64,000 bases of DNA from an uncultured Collinsella sp. (GTDB lineage: Bacteria > Actinomycetota > Coriobacteriia > Coriobacteriales > Coriobacteriaceae): contig UQKV01000003.1 of the NCBI GenBank assembly GCA_900541665.1, positions 23,946-87,945 of the forward strand, written 5' to 3'. Shown here piece after piece: positions 42,009-51,397 of the stretch. Both the position numbers and the translations under genes were made by a program. Every line of letters begins with the position of its first letter. The first letter of the stretch is position 1. The notes under the pieces are model-generated. The model was not told the origin of the DNA. It searched no databases and saw only the letters and a list, made by a program, of their open reading frames with translations.

Positions 42009-45000
42009 ATGAAAGCGAATTCAGAAAAAACTAAGCAGAGTAAAAAAGCGACGCGCCGTGTACTGGCAGGCGTTTTGTGCGGAGCATCCGTTTTGAGCCT
42101 GGTGCTGTCGCTCGTCATGCCTCCGATCTCGCAGGCCATTGCCAACGATGCCCAGACAGGTTTTACCGAGGAAGCCGTTGCAGACGAGAACACTTTGGGC
42201 GAGGAGGCCGTTGCAGGCAATTCCACGGGCAAAGACGCCGAAAATCGGAATAGTGACGAGACCGAGGGCGACGAGACCAATCCTACAAATGACGTCGAGC
42301 AGAATCAGGCTGAGGATCAGCTTGAGGACGAGCAACGGGGTGAAGATGGCGAGTCGTCGGATGGCAATGCTGTAATGGCGGTCGCGGAAGGCGGGCAGAC
42401 CGAAGCGGCATCCGGTGGGATAGATAGCGCGGATACGCTGAAAACTAAGCTGGAGAGCGCGAGCGGCACTGCCAACTTTGAGCTTACGAAAGATATTGAT
42501 ACCAAAGCGACAATTCAGCTCGGCCAAGACGGTAGCGATATCACGCTGGATCTAAAAGGCCATAAGATTAAGCATATGAGTCAAAGAGGGCCTTTGTTCA
42601 ATATCACCGGTGGCGCGACACTTAAAATTAAGGATACTGATCCTAAGAAACCGAGTGAAAGTGTCGACGACGGCAAGCAGCTAAATGATCAGGATCAGAC
42701 TTTAGATCGCGACAATTATGGTAGAGAAGCAAAGTTGGTTTACGACACCGATGGCATTCCGTCTAGCCTTACCTACTACGTGACCGAATCGTCCCCGAGT
42801 AAAAAAGACACAACCAAGACAACCGAGATGCTTTTCAAACATAGCGTCGAGATTAAAGGTGCCATCGTGGCGTGCGATGGCTCTGACGGACTGAGGCTCA
42901 TTAATCTCTACGCAACTAACAGCAAGGGTGGTACGTTCAAGCTCGAGAGTGGCGTGATTACGCAACAGGAAAATACGCAACAGAAACAATGCAGGGTCGA
43001 CAGTTTGGTTTATGCCGAGAACGGCTCTACCGTCAACATGAGCGGCGGCTATGTGTGTGGTGCTTTCGGCTCGCATGCGGGCGGCGGAATTGAAATATGC
43101 AACAATTCGAGCCTCGACGTTTCCGGTGGCGTAATTGCCGGCAACAGCGCTTATAGTGGCGGTGGTGTGTCTGCCAACGCTTCTACGGTCACCATAACTA
43201 ATGGCGTAATCTCCGGCAACAGCACGCTTGATTCTGTTGGCTTTGGTGGCGGCATCATGGCCGAATATGGCGGCAGCGTTACTGTTTTAGGCGGTTACAT
43301 TACGAACAATCGCTATGCCAAATTCTGCGGTAAAGATGGCGATGGTTGTCATGGCGGCGCTGGGCTTGCCGCCATAAAGGGCGCCGATGTCGCCATTTAT
43401 GGCGGCCAGATTACTGGCAACTATTCCGATGAAGCTGGCGGCGGCGTTTACGTTACCAATATTGATCAACAAGATATGGCATGGCTCGAAGTTACGGGAG
43501 GAATTATTGCCTCTAACGTGAGCTACCGATCTGAAGGTGCCGGCATCCGAGTGGGCCAGAAGGTTGACGCGTTTATTAACGGCCCTAAAGAAAGTAACGG
43601 CACTAAAAAAAGTATAGTCTACATCACTAACAATCACTGCATGTCTCGCTATGACTGGGGTGGCGGCGGCATCTTTGTTCAGGGTGATTCGAAAAACGCG
43701 ACTAACGCAGGCAGGCTGTTTGTATACAACTCGTATATAAGCAGCAATACCGCTGGCGGCTATGGTGGCGGCGTTGCGGTCTGCCCATCGGGTAAGACCT
43801 TGGTAACGAACACTGAAGGCACGGCAATCTTTGGCAATAAGTCTGCCGATAATGAGTTTCTTGGCGAAGATCATCCTAATCCTGCTTACAAGCAAGAGGG
43901 CAATTCCGGCAATGACAAAGCGCCCCATCTTTCTAAAGGCGGCGACGGTAAGAATCAAGACTATACCGCCTATTTGAAACCGGTTTTTCGTGACAATGGT
44001 CATGCCGATTTCTTCCTCGCAGCGCATGATCACAATACGCCGATCGCAGTTGTGACTGGTGAGATGCTTGGTGGTGGAGACGCCCGGTACTCGGGAAGCA
44101 TCGAACTTGAAAAAGCTATCAACATCCCCGCCAACGGTGCTGTTGGGGTAAAAAATAGCATCGGTCTGACCTCGGGTGTTATGTCGGGTGTTATGGCCAA
44201 GGATGAGGCGGCGATTAATGCGCGGAATCAAGCGCAGAATGAAGCGACAACTTTCATCACGGGCAACTATTCCTGGGACCATGGCGGCGGCATCATGTCG
44301 AATGGCGACTTGTACCTAGGCGAGCCTGCGGATGCGTACGCCTACCCGAGCCTTAAGCTGAGGGCGACCAAGGAGTTGGCCGGCCGAGACCTCAAAGATG
44401 GGGAGTTCACCTTTTCGGTTTATCGCAAGAACTCGGGTACTGCGAAGGCGCCTTCTTGGGACGATAATGGTAATTTCATCAATGGTGGCTGCGAGTTTGT
44501 CAAATCTGCCCAGAATACCGCTGGCAACATCGCCTTTGACCTTAGCGAGAAGCTTAGCGAGCTTCTTAACAAAAAACAGCTTCGCGAGCAGTTCTTAGCG
44601 AAGGGTACTGGCGAAATTACATACTACTTGGTCGAAGATGCGGGCGATGAGCTTGGTGTTCATTACGATCGTGCTGTATACGAGATTAAGGTGACAGTCA
44701 AATGCACGCCGACTGTACTTATGTCTGTTCCGACACAGGGAAAGCCGGATGAGCCTAAAGATCTTAAGGTCTATAACTTCACGATTGATAGGGTGGACGT
44801 GACTAAGAATCCTGGGGGTTCAGCTAGCTCGTCGAGGACTGCGTCAGCAGATGCTAATGGGTATTATTCGATCGTCGACTCCAGCAGCGCAACCTCCACC
44901 AACAAGGCAACCTTCACCAACACGTACGACCCTGAGGTTTCCTGGACTCCTAAGGCGACTAAGGTCGTTGAGGGTGGCGAGATGAAGGAGTTTACACTTC

Positions 45001-45557
45001 AGCTTGCGACAGACAGCCACTTTAGCAACGAAGACATCATCGGTACTGCCGTGACATCTGCTGGTCCTAATAAGACGCAGACGCTTTCGTTCAAGGACAA
45101 AAAAAATAAAGAGGTTGTGCTCAAGTACTCGCTCTCTGATATCAGGAATAATCCCGGCGACCCGGGTGGCCCTTTCAAGACCTTTACGTACTATGTGCGC
45201 GAGAAAACCGACGGTTCGCAGTTCTCGCACTACACGTACGACCAGTCGGTCTATAAGTTCACGGTTGTGCCAACGTATGACACCGAAAAAGGAGAGATCA
45301 AATGTGCGGTGACCTACAGGAAGGGAACCGTTAACCCCAAAGGTGAGTGGACGGCAGACGCCAATACCGCAGAAGAGACGTTCACCGACACCTCCACCCC
45401 CACCTTCACCAACACCTACTCCACCTCTTTGCCCCTTTCTGGTATGTCGGGCGTCACTCTGACGTACCTTGCCGGCGCGGCGGTGCTTTGCGCTGCTGCG
45501 GCCTGGATGCACATTCGTCGCAAGGCGAATGCGAAGGGAGGTAAGCGTCGTGAATAA
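42009..45557 (+). CDS. Large sortase-anchored pilus tip adhesin
   Basis: 1182 residues. Positively charged signal peptide (1-~45), a Glu/Asp/Asn-rich linker (~45-140), a long right-handed beta-helix-like region (~150-720) with repeated GGG(I/V) and N-N-S turns, then two pilin-type beta domains (~775-930 and ~985-1130) like streptococcal FctA isopeptide domains. The C-terminus has sorting signal LPLSG at 1141-1145, a hydrophobic segment and RRK. It heads a pilus operon, overlapping the next gene. GGGGAGGAG precedes the ATG. GC is lower than in core genes. A tip adhesin role is inferred from size and order. Confidence 0.82.
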   Translation: MKANSEKTKQSKKATRRVLAGVLCGASVLSLVLSLVMPPISQAIANDAQTGFTEEAVADENTLGEEAVAGNSTGKDAENRNSDETEGDETNPTNDVEQNQAEDQLEDEQRGEDGESSDGNAVMAVAEGGQTEAASGGIDSADTLKTKLESASGTANFELTKDIDTKATIQLGQDGSDITLDLKGHKIKHMSQRGPLFNITGGATLKIKDTDPKKPSESVDDGKQLNDQDQTLDRDNYGREAKLVYDTDGIPSSLTYYVTESSPSKKDTTKTTEMLFKHSVEIKGAIVACDGSDGLRLINLYATNSKGGTFKLESGVITQQENTQQKQCRVDSLVYAENGSTVNMSGGYVCGAFGSHAGGGIEICNNSSLDVSGGVIAGNSAYSGGGVSANASTVTITNGVISGNSTLDSVGFGGGIMAEYGGSVTVLGGYITNNRYAKFCGKDGDGCHGGAGLAAIKGADVAIYGGQITGNYSDEAGGGVYVTNIDQQDMAWLEVTGGIIASNVSYRSEGAGIRVGQKVDAFINGPKESNGTKKSIVYITNNHCMSRYDWGGGGIFVQGDSKNATNAGRLFVYNSYISSNTAGGYGGGVAVCPSGKTLVTNTEGTAIFGNKSADNEFLGEDHPNPAYKQEGNSGNDKAPHLSKGGDGKNQDYTAYLKPVFRDNGHADFFLAAHDHNTPIAVVTGEMLGGGDARYSGSIELEKAINIPANGAVGVKNSIGLTSGVMSGVMAKDEAAINARNQAQNEATTFITGNYSWDHGGGIMSNGDLYLGEPADAYAYPSLKLRATKELAGRDLKDGEFTFSVYRKNSGTAKAPSWDDNGNFINGGCEFVKSAQNTAGNIAFDLSEKLSELLNKKQLREQFLAKGTGEITYYLVEDAGDELGVHYDRAVYEIKVTVKCTPTVLMSVPTQGKPDEPKDLKVYNFTIDRVDVTKNPGGSASSSRTASADANGYYSIVDSSSATSTNKATFTNTYDPEVSWTPKATKVVEGGEMKEFTLQLATDSHFSNEDIIGTAVTSAGPNKTQTLSFKDKKNKEVVLKYSLSDIRNNPGDPGGPFKTFTYYVREKTDGSQFSHYTYDQSVYKFTVVPTYDTEKGEIKCAVTYRKGTVNPKGEWTADANTAEETFTDTSTPTFTNTYSTSLPLSGMSGVTLTYLAGAAVLCAAAAWMHIRRKANAKGGKRRE

Positions 45558-47214
45558 GAAAGTTTGCTCCTTCCCGATCTTGTTTGCGCTGCTCGCCCTC
45601 CTGATCGGCACCTGCGCGGTTGTGTTCCCCGCTTCCGCGCAGGCCGCGCCGACCTCGACCGGTTCCATCACGGTGAGCGGCACCGTGGCGAGCAGCTACG
45701 ACGCCTACCAGATCTATAGCGCCAACGTCGTCGACGGCGACAGCGACGCCAAGATCGCCACCGACCTCGCCTGGGCAAGCGACGCCGCGCGCGATGCCGT
45801 CCTGCCTGTGCTGCACAGTGCCGGTATGCCCAAATCCCAGACCACCGCGCAGGAAGCTGCCGAGTGGCTCAACACCGATTCCCGCCTTACGAGCGCGCTG
45901 AGCGCACAGCTCGCTCGTTCCCTCCAGAGCTCTGACGCCGTGTCTGTGGCCCTTAACGCGGGCACAGCGGCCGAGCTGCCCTGTGGCTACTGGCTCATCG
46001 TCGCCGACGACGACGCCATCGCCCAGAACGAGGCCGGCACCGCGCCGATCATGGCCCTGGTCGGCGGCAGCGCCGTTACCGTCAAGCCCAAGGCGGCGAC
46101 CCCCAAGGTCCAAAAGCATGTGCTGGAGGACAGCACCGCCGCCTGGCAGAAGGCCGCCGACGCCACGGTCGCCGACGACCTGTACTGGCGCCTCTCCGCC
46201 ACGGTCCCGGCGGGTCTTACCGCCTACGACACCTATACGGTGCGGTTCGTCGACACCATGGGCGCGGGGCTCGACCCCTCCAAGGTCGCCGCGAGCATGC
46301 GCGTGTACGTGGCGGCGGGCGCGGACGGCGGCTTCGACGCCGTCTCGGCCGGCAGGGACGGGCGCGCCGGCACCGAGCCCGCGAAGGGCTGGACTGAAAT
46401 CACGGCCCAGTGCAGGGTCTCGGTTGACGGCAAGACCTTCACCGTGCGCACCGGCGACCTGATCGCCGCGCTCGGCGGGGCCGACGCCTTCACCGCGGGC
46501 GCCCGCGTGGTCGCCGTGTACAACGCGCCGCTCAACAGCGCATGCAACCACGGCATCGCGAAGGGCAACCCCAACGAGGTCTACCTGCGCTACCCGCGCT
46601 CTCCCTTTGCCGACCAGTCCGGCGACGCCGGCTTCACCCGCACGCCGAGCGATGACGCGTGCGCCTACACCTGGGATCTCGCGCTCACCAAGCGCGGCAG
46701 CGACGGCGACAAACCGCTTGCCGGGGCGGTCCTGAGCATCGCCGACGACCGCGGCCGCACGCTGGCGGCCGACGGCACGTGGGATGCGGAGGGCAAGGCC
46801 ACCGTCACCACGGGCGAGGACGGCCGCGTGACCGTCTCGGGCGTGGACTCGGGCAAGCTGGAGGTCCGCGAGCTCAAGGCGCCCAAGGGCTACACCGCCT
46901 TTGAGGGCGCGCGCTCCGTGACGGTCAAGGCCGAGGGCCTGGACGTCGACCAGGTGGCCGCCGCCAAGCCCAACCTCACCATCACGGCCGAGTCGCCCCT
47001 GCGCGCCGACAGCGCGGACGGGTCGACGGGCAGCCTGGAGGCGTCGCTCATCAACACGCCCACCGGCACACCCCCTAGCATTACCACCGGAGGCTTTATG
47101 CCCTCGACTGGCGATATGGCAATGTACGCCGCGGCCGCCGCAGCGGTCGCCGGAGCCGCGCTCATCGTGGTCGCGCTCCTGGTCAAGCGGGGAGGTGGCA
47201 GCCATAAAGAGTAG
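45550..47214 (+). CDS. Sortase-anchored minor pilin
   Basis: 554 residues from a GTG start with GGGAGG upstream, overlapping the adhesin gene end. Signal peptide ending near AQAAP, an isopeptide fimbrial domain region (VQKHVLED...DDLYWRLSATVPAGL), a Cna-B/SpaA-type domain at ~395-490 (TKRGSDGDKPLAGAVLSI ... YTAFEGA), and a sorting signal MPSTGD with membrane helix and basic tail. MPSTG departs from LPxTG at position 1. GC is clearly higher than in both flanking pilus genes, implying a different history for this subunit. Confidence 0.82.
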   Translation: MNKKVCSFPILFALLALLIGTCAVVFPASAQAAPTSTGSITVSGTVASSYDAYQIYSANVVDGDSDAKIATDLAWASDAARDAVLPVLHSAGMPKSQTTAQEAAEWLNTDSRLTSALSAQLARSLQSSDAVSVALNAGTAAELPCGYWLIVADDDAIAQNEAGTAPIMALVGGSAVTVKPKAATPKVQKHVLEDSTAAWQKAADATVADDLYWRLSATVPAGLTAYDTYTVRFVDTMGAGLDPSKVAASMRVYVAAGADGGFDAVSAGRDGRAGTEPAKGWTEITAQCRVSVDGKTFTVRTGDLIAALGGADAFTAGARVVAVYNAPLNSACNHGIAKGNPNEVYLRYPRSPFADQSGDAGFTRTPSDDACAYTWDLALTKRGSDGDKPLAGAVLSIADDRGRTLAADGTWDAEGKATVTTGEDGRVTVSGVDSGKLEVRELKAPKGYTAFEGARSVTVKAEGLDVDQVAAAKPNLTITAESPLRADSADGSTGSLEASLINTPTGTPPSITTGGFMPSTGDMAMYAAAAAAVAGAALIVVALLVKRGGGSHKE

Positions 47215-47322
47215 CTGGCAGCCCCACAGAGAGCGGGGCGAGACGTAGCGAAGTAGATGCTAAGATTCAGACAGACAGATTTAGATCAAATGGAATTCGA
47301 GCAGAAAGCAGAGGAAAAGAAG

Positions 47323-49122
47323 ATGAGCATGAGCAAGAACATCGCACGCCTGGCAGTAACCGCCGGCCTCACAGCAGCGCTGAGCTTCGGCGGCGTCATG
47401 GCCCCGGTGACCATGGCGTTTGCGGCTGAGGGTACGACGGCTCTGGCCAACAGCATCACGATTAACAAGGCCGCCGACGAAAATGCTACCAATACGTTCA
47501 AGGCATATCAGATCTTCAAGGCAAAAGTTGATGACGTCGAGGACAGGGGCAAGGTTGCTTCTGATATTAAATGGGCAAATGATGCTATCGGTCGCAAGGT
47601 GATTACCGCCATTCAGGGGTCTACTGAGTATAAGAAACTCGTGGATAAAAACTCCGCCGAGCCGCTCGCAAATGATGCCGCTGCTTCGGTTGTGGCTGAG
47701 TGGCTTTCTCAAAATGTGAAAGGCACTGCCAGAACGGCATCCAGCAGCGAAGGTACGCGTGTTGCCCCCGGCGATGTGCTTTATGAAATTGCGGCTGCGG
47801 TTTCAGGCATGAAGCAAAATGTTGAGGCGGAGGCCGCTGCGGGAGATCCCCTTAGCGCAGGTACTCCGTGGACGCGCCCGGACACTAATGAGGCTGGCCT
47901 TTACGGTGATGGCTATTATCTCTTCGTGTCTGATGGTCTTACGGATCCGACCAAACCGAACACTGGCAAACCGAACACTGGCACTTCCCCGATCTTTGCC
48001 ATCGTTGGCGGTGATCCCGTGGTCGTTACCGAGAAGACCAGCATTCCCACGGTTGTGAAGAAGATCAAGGATGACAAGCCCAGCAGCAATTGGGCAGACA
48101 AGGCCGACTCCCAGATGGGCCAGAAAGTCCATTACCAGCTGAAGGGCACCGTTGCCGACAATGTCGCCACGTTCGGCACCTATTACTACGAGTTCCACGA
48201 TGAGCTTTCTGCCGGTCTGACGGCAGACGCCAGCTCGGTCAAGGTCACGGTTTACGCAGATGACAGTGACACGCATGGTACCGAAATCAATCTTCCTGCC
48301 GATGCCGTTTCTTATAATCAAGACGGTACGAACAACCTTCTGACGGTTAAGTTCAGCAATCTCAAGGCTGTTACCGCAGAGGGCACCAACGCTCCTGTTG
48401 AAATTACCGCAAGCTCTAAGGTTGTCGTTACTTATACTGCAAGTCTTGATTCCTCTAAGGTCGTTAATGTCGGCGGCGATGGCAACCTCAACAGCGTTAA
48501 GCTCATCTACTCAAACAACCCCATGGGTGATGGCAAGGGCGAGTCCGTGCGCGATACCGTCCGTGACTATACCTATGCGCTCAGGCTGGTCAAGGAGGAC
48601 GCTGCCGACGAGAACACTAAGCTTGACGGCGTGAAGTTCACCATTAAAGCAACAGATCCTGACGATACTAGCTCTAAAGACAAGTATGTCAACGACAAAG
48701 GCAATCTTGTCGATACTCCTTTTGAGCTCGAAACTAAGAATGGCGGCGTAATCGAGGTCAAGGGTCTCGATGCTGGTACCTATACCGTCAAGGAGACCCA
48801 CACCCTCGGCGGCTACAACACGCTGCCCGACTTCACCTTTAAGATCTCGACTGCTGAGGGCGATCTTGCTAAGCCTGAGAGCGAGGACAGTAACACGCTC
48901 ACCGTTAGCGTGACCAAGGATACTTCTTCGCTTGTGAAAGAGGCAACTGTGAACGGTGGTGTGGTTAACCTTACTGTCCAGAACAAGAAGGGCTCCAACC
49001 TTCCCCTCACCGGTCTTAACGGTGTGACCTTCACTTGGATTGCTGGTGGCGCGGTGCTGTGCATCGGCGTGGCGCACCTCATCCGCAGCCGTAAGCAGGC
49101 TGAAGAGTCCGAGCAGGAGTAA
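47323..49122 (+). CDS. Backbone (major) pilin
   Basis: 599 residues. Signal peptide (1-~32), N-terminal TYQIFKAKVDD-like pilin start (NTFKAYQIFKAK), an isopeptide D2-type domain (~200-360), a SpaA/Cna-B C-terminal domain with E-box-like YTVKETHTLGGYN, and sorting signal LPLTGLNGVTFTWIAGGAVL then RSRKQ. Its sorting-signal region closely parallels that of the adhesin (LPLSGMSGVTLTYLAGAAVL), suggesting recognition by the same sortase. Start at 47323 follows AGAGGAAAAG; the ORF to 47257 has no site. Confidence 0.85.
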   Translation: MSMSKNIARLAVTAGLTAALSFGGVMAPVTMAFAAEGTTALANSITINKAADENATNTFKAYQIFKAKVDDVEDRGKVASDIKWANDAIGRKVITAIQGSTEYKKLVDKNSAEPLANDAAASVVAEWLSQNVKGTARTASSSEGTRVAPGDVLYEIAAAVSGMKQNVEAEAAAGDPLSAGTPWTRPDTNEAGLYGDGYYLFVSDGLTDPTKPNTGKPNTGTSPIFAIVGGDPVVVTEKTSIPTVVKKIKDDKPSSNWADKADSQMGQKVHYQLKGTVADNVATFGTYYYEFHDELSAGLTADASSVKVTVYADDSDTHGTEINLPADAVSYNQDGTNNLLTVKFSNLKAVTAEGTNAPVEITASSKVVVTYTASLDSSKVVNVGGDGNLNSVKLIYSNNPMGDGKGESVRDTVRDYTYALRLVKEDAADENTKLDGVKFTIKATDPDDTSSKDKYVNDKGNLVDTPFELETKNGGVIEVKGLDAGTYTVKETHTLGGYNTLPDFTFKISTAEGDLAKPESEDSNTLTVSVTKDTSSLVKEATVNGGVVNLTVQNKKGSNLPLTGLNGVTFTWIAGGAVLCIGVAHLIRSRKQAEESEQE

Positions 49123-49222
49123 CGCTCGCTCACCCATCCCTTTGGCAGGTGGGATGTGATGGCCATGAGACTTGCGGACACTTTTCTCGTCCATCCACGT
49201 TCTTGCTTTGCCATTCTCTTTT

Positions 49223-49261
49223 CGGGGCAGACTCCGCAATGGAGTCTGCCCCGTTTTTTTT
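49223..49261 (+). terminator. Strong terminator after the backbone pilin gene
   Basis: A perfect 13-bp stem CGGGGCAGACTCC/GGAGTCTGCCCCG, 5-base loop, followed by eight T. It separates the pilin genes from the sortase gene. Confidence 0.93.
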
Positions 49262-49427
49262 GGATAACGCGGCCAGACTCCATTGCCCGATGGATCAAGC
49301 GTATGAATATCGAACAGATGTTTGCAATTATTGCGTTTGCCAGCTGTGGGTGCATACACCCGCAGTAAAATGGCTTTGCGACGCATTCCGTGCGCGGGCG
49401 GCCGACGACTCGATCGGAGGTCCCCAA

Positions 49428-49580
49428 ATGCTGAAATTCCTTAACGCGCTCGCCGCCCTCGCGGCGGTGGGCACGTTCGTCATCGCGTTTCTTGACTCGT
49501 ATGAGGTTCGGTTTAAGGTCCGTAGGCGCACGCGCGGTGCGGACGGTAGAAGGCATTTGCGCCGCAACAAGCGCAAATAA
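49428..49580 (+). CDS. Small single-pass membrane protein
   Basis: 50 residues, MLKFLNALAALAAVGTFVIA and onward: one hydrophobic helix (~3-22) followed by a strongly basic tail (RRRTRGADGRRHLRRNKRK). CGGAGG lies 7 bases before the ATG and a hairpin terminator follows the stop, so it looks like a real independent small gene. The family is not recognised. It lies between the backbone pilin and sortase genes and might assist pilus assembly (position only). Confidence 0.6.
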   Translation: MLKFLNALAALAAVGTFVIAFLDSYEVRFKVRRRTRGADGRRHLRRNKRK

Positions 49581-49581
49581 G

Positions 49582-49611
49582 AATGCCCGGGGGTAGGATC
49601 CCGGGCATTTA
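49582..49611 (+). terminator. Terminator after the small membrane protein gene
   Basis: AATGCCCGG/CCGGGCATT stem followed by TTAA. Confidence 0.75.
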
Positions 49612-49842
49612 ACTAAAGCTGAAAACTAGGCCGCCCGCGCTCTCGTACACTTACGCGGGATGCGTCGTTTTCTATTGATATTGTATCCCGAATCGCCCAG
49701 CCGATCCGGGATATTTTGAAAACTCAAATGCGGGCCCATACTCGCGCCGCACAATGCTGTCTAGCTGCGTTGTCCGGCGCATGAGCTCGCTAATCGGCTA
49801 TTATTTGTTTAGACAACTTGAGTTGTAAAGGAGTGACCGGCG

Positions 49843-50781
49843 ATGGTGCAGGGCGCCAAACATATGAAGAGCAATAATGTCGCGGACAACGGCGGCTTAA
49901 GCCCTCAGCCCAAACCTCAACCAAAACCCAAGCGCCGTCGCAAGCGGCTGCCGCGCTGGGCCGACCGTCTCATCACCATTGTCATCATCCTTATTGGCGT
50001 GGGCCTTATGACCTGGCCGTGGATTTTGGACCGGCTTGAGGCCTCGGGCGTGTTCAACCAGATCAGCACCGTGTCCAGCACCGTGGACGCGCTGTCTGCC
50101 GAGGAGCGCGAGCGCATCCTGCTCCAGGCTCGCTCCTTTAACGAGCAGCTGGCGGGCGAGGCCACCGAGCTTCCCGCCGACCAGATCGAGCCCTACGCTC
50201 AGCAGCTCATCTTTGACCGCGACCCCATGATGAGCTGGGTCGAGATCCCCTCCATCGACGTGAGCATGCCCATCTACCACGGCACGAGCGAAGAAGTCCT
50301 TATGGCGGGCGTCGGCCACCTGGAGGGCACGAGCCTGCCGGTGGGCGGCACCTCGACGCATTGCGTGCTCACCGCGCACTCGGGTATGCGCAACCTGAGC
50401 ATGTTCGACGACATCCACTCGCTGGAGCCCGGCGACCTGGTGCTGCTGCACACCATGAACAAGACGCTCGCCTACAAGATGGTGGACTCCGAGGTCGTGC
50501 TGCCCGAGGAGATGGAGTCGCTGACCATCGAGCCCGGCGCTGACAAGGTGACGCTCGTCACCTGCACGCCCTACGGCGTGAACGACCATCGCCTGCTGGT
50601 GCATTGCGTGCGCACCAAGTACAACAAGAAGGACGTCGACAAGCAAAAGTCGCTGGCCGGCCGCCACTGGGGCAAGCGCGAGTTTGCCGTGCTCATTGTG
50701 GTCGTAGCCATTGTGCTGTTGCTGCTGGACATCGTGATCCATGCGGTCCGCAAGCGCCGCAAGGCCAAGGTCTCGGCATAA
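49843..50781 (+). CDS. Class C pilus sortase
   Basis: 312 residues. Basic N-terminus with N-terminal membrane helix (~43-62), catalytic domain with His179 (TAHSGM), Cys241 (LVTCTPYG) and Arg250 (NDHRL), and a second C-terminal membrane helix (~277-297). Two membrane anchors and TCTPYGVNxHRL are characteristic of class C, which links pilin subunits through Lys. AAAGGAG precedes the ATG. It is transcribed separately from the pilin operon (terminators at 49223 and 49582). No class A/E housekeeping sortase is in the window. Confidence 0.92.
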   Translation: MVQGAKHMKSNNVADNGGLSPQPKPQPKPKRRRKRLPRWADRLITIVIILIGVGLMTWPWILDRLEASGVFNQISTVSSTVDALSAEERERILLQARSFNEQLAGEATELPADQIEPYAQQLIFDRDPMMSWVEIPSIDVSMPIYHGTSEEVLMAGVGHLEGTSLPVGGTSTHCVLTAHSGMRNLSMFDDIHSLEPGDLVLLHTMNKTLAYKMVDSEVVLPEEMESLTIEPGADKVTLVTCTPYGVNDHRLLVHCVRTKYNKKDVDKQKSLAGRHWGKREFAVLIVVVAIVLLLLDIVIHAVRKRRKAKVSA

Positions 50782-50795
50782 GACATTCTCCAGAA

Positions 50796-50828
50796 CCGCC
50801 ACGGTGGGGACAGGCACCTTTGCGGTGG
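50796..50828. repeat. Hairpin repeat family C, copy 5
   Basis: CCGCCACGGTGGGGACAGGC ... ACCTTTGCGGTGG, immediately after the sortase gene and followed 14 bases later by repeat B copy 4, the same C/B clustering as at 40467-40592. Confidence 0.85.
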
Positions 50829-50841
50829 TCGGGGCTTCCAA

Positions 50842-50902
50842 ACCATCACAACATTCGATGGAAATCTCGATTTTGGCGAAAAGCGTCGAATGTTGTGATG
50901 GT
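50842..50902. repeat. Hairpin repeat family B, copy 4
   Basis: ACCATCACAACATTCGATGG ... GTCGAATGTTGTGATGGT with the AAATCTCGATTTTG centre of copy 3. Confidence 0.85.
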
Positions 50903-51085
50903 CTTCGTTGTGGGCGGGACGGTTTTCGCTATGGACGGTGCGGTTTCGCCGCAGAACCGCCAGCTCGCCGCCTGCCAGTCCGCCGCCCTCGTTACGTTTT
51001 CGCTGCATTTGGGTAAAGCGCCTGCTCCAAGCGGCGTTGCCTTGTATACTAGAGCGGTTTATCTGTTATGCGGAAGGGAGCGCCT

Positions 51086-51397
51086 ATGGCACTCAGCGAG
51101 AAAGACGTACGCGGCATCGCCGAGTACGCAAAGATCGCACTGACCGATGACGAGCTCGCCCAGATGACGTCCTACATGAACGACGCCGTCCAGATGCTCG
51201 AGCCCGTCCTGCAATATGACTTGCCCGACGTGGAGCCCACGTTCCATCCCATCGGAAGCCTGTCCAACGTGATGGGCGATGACCTGCGCGAGCCCGAGCG
51301 CGACCTGCCGCTCGACGTTGCGCTCGAAAACGCCGGCAGCGCGCGCGACCGCTACTTCCGCGTGCCGTCCATTTTGGGAGAGGGGGAGAGCGAGTAA
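51086..51397 (+). CDS. gatC: Aspartyl/glutamyl-tRNA amidotransferase subunit C
   Basis: 103 residues. GatC signature VRGIAEYAKIALTDDELAQM and the C-terminal DVEPTFHPIGSLSNVMGDDLREPE. It stabilises the GatA-GatB complex that converts Glu-tRNA(Gln) and/or Asp-tRNA(Asn). The start at 51086 follows GGAAGGGAG. Its stop overlaps the gatA start (TAATG). Confidence 0.95.
   Translation: MALSEKDVRGIAEYAKIALTDDELAQMTSYMNDAVQMLEPVLQYDLPDVEPTFHPIGSLSNVMGDDLREPERDLPLDVALENAGSARDRYFRVPSILGEGESE

Noticed and set aside
42009..45557. Pectate lyase activity for the beta-helix protein
   Set aside because: The beta-helix-like repeats recall pectate lyases, but no catalytic Ca-binding motif is seen and the pilin domains plus sorting signal point to an adhesin.
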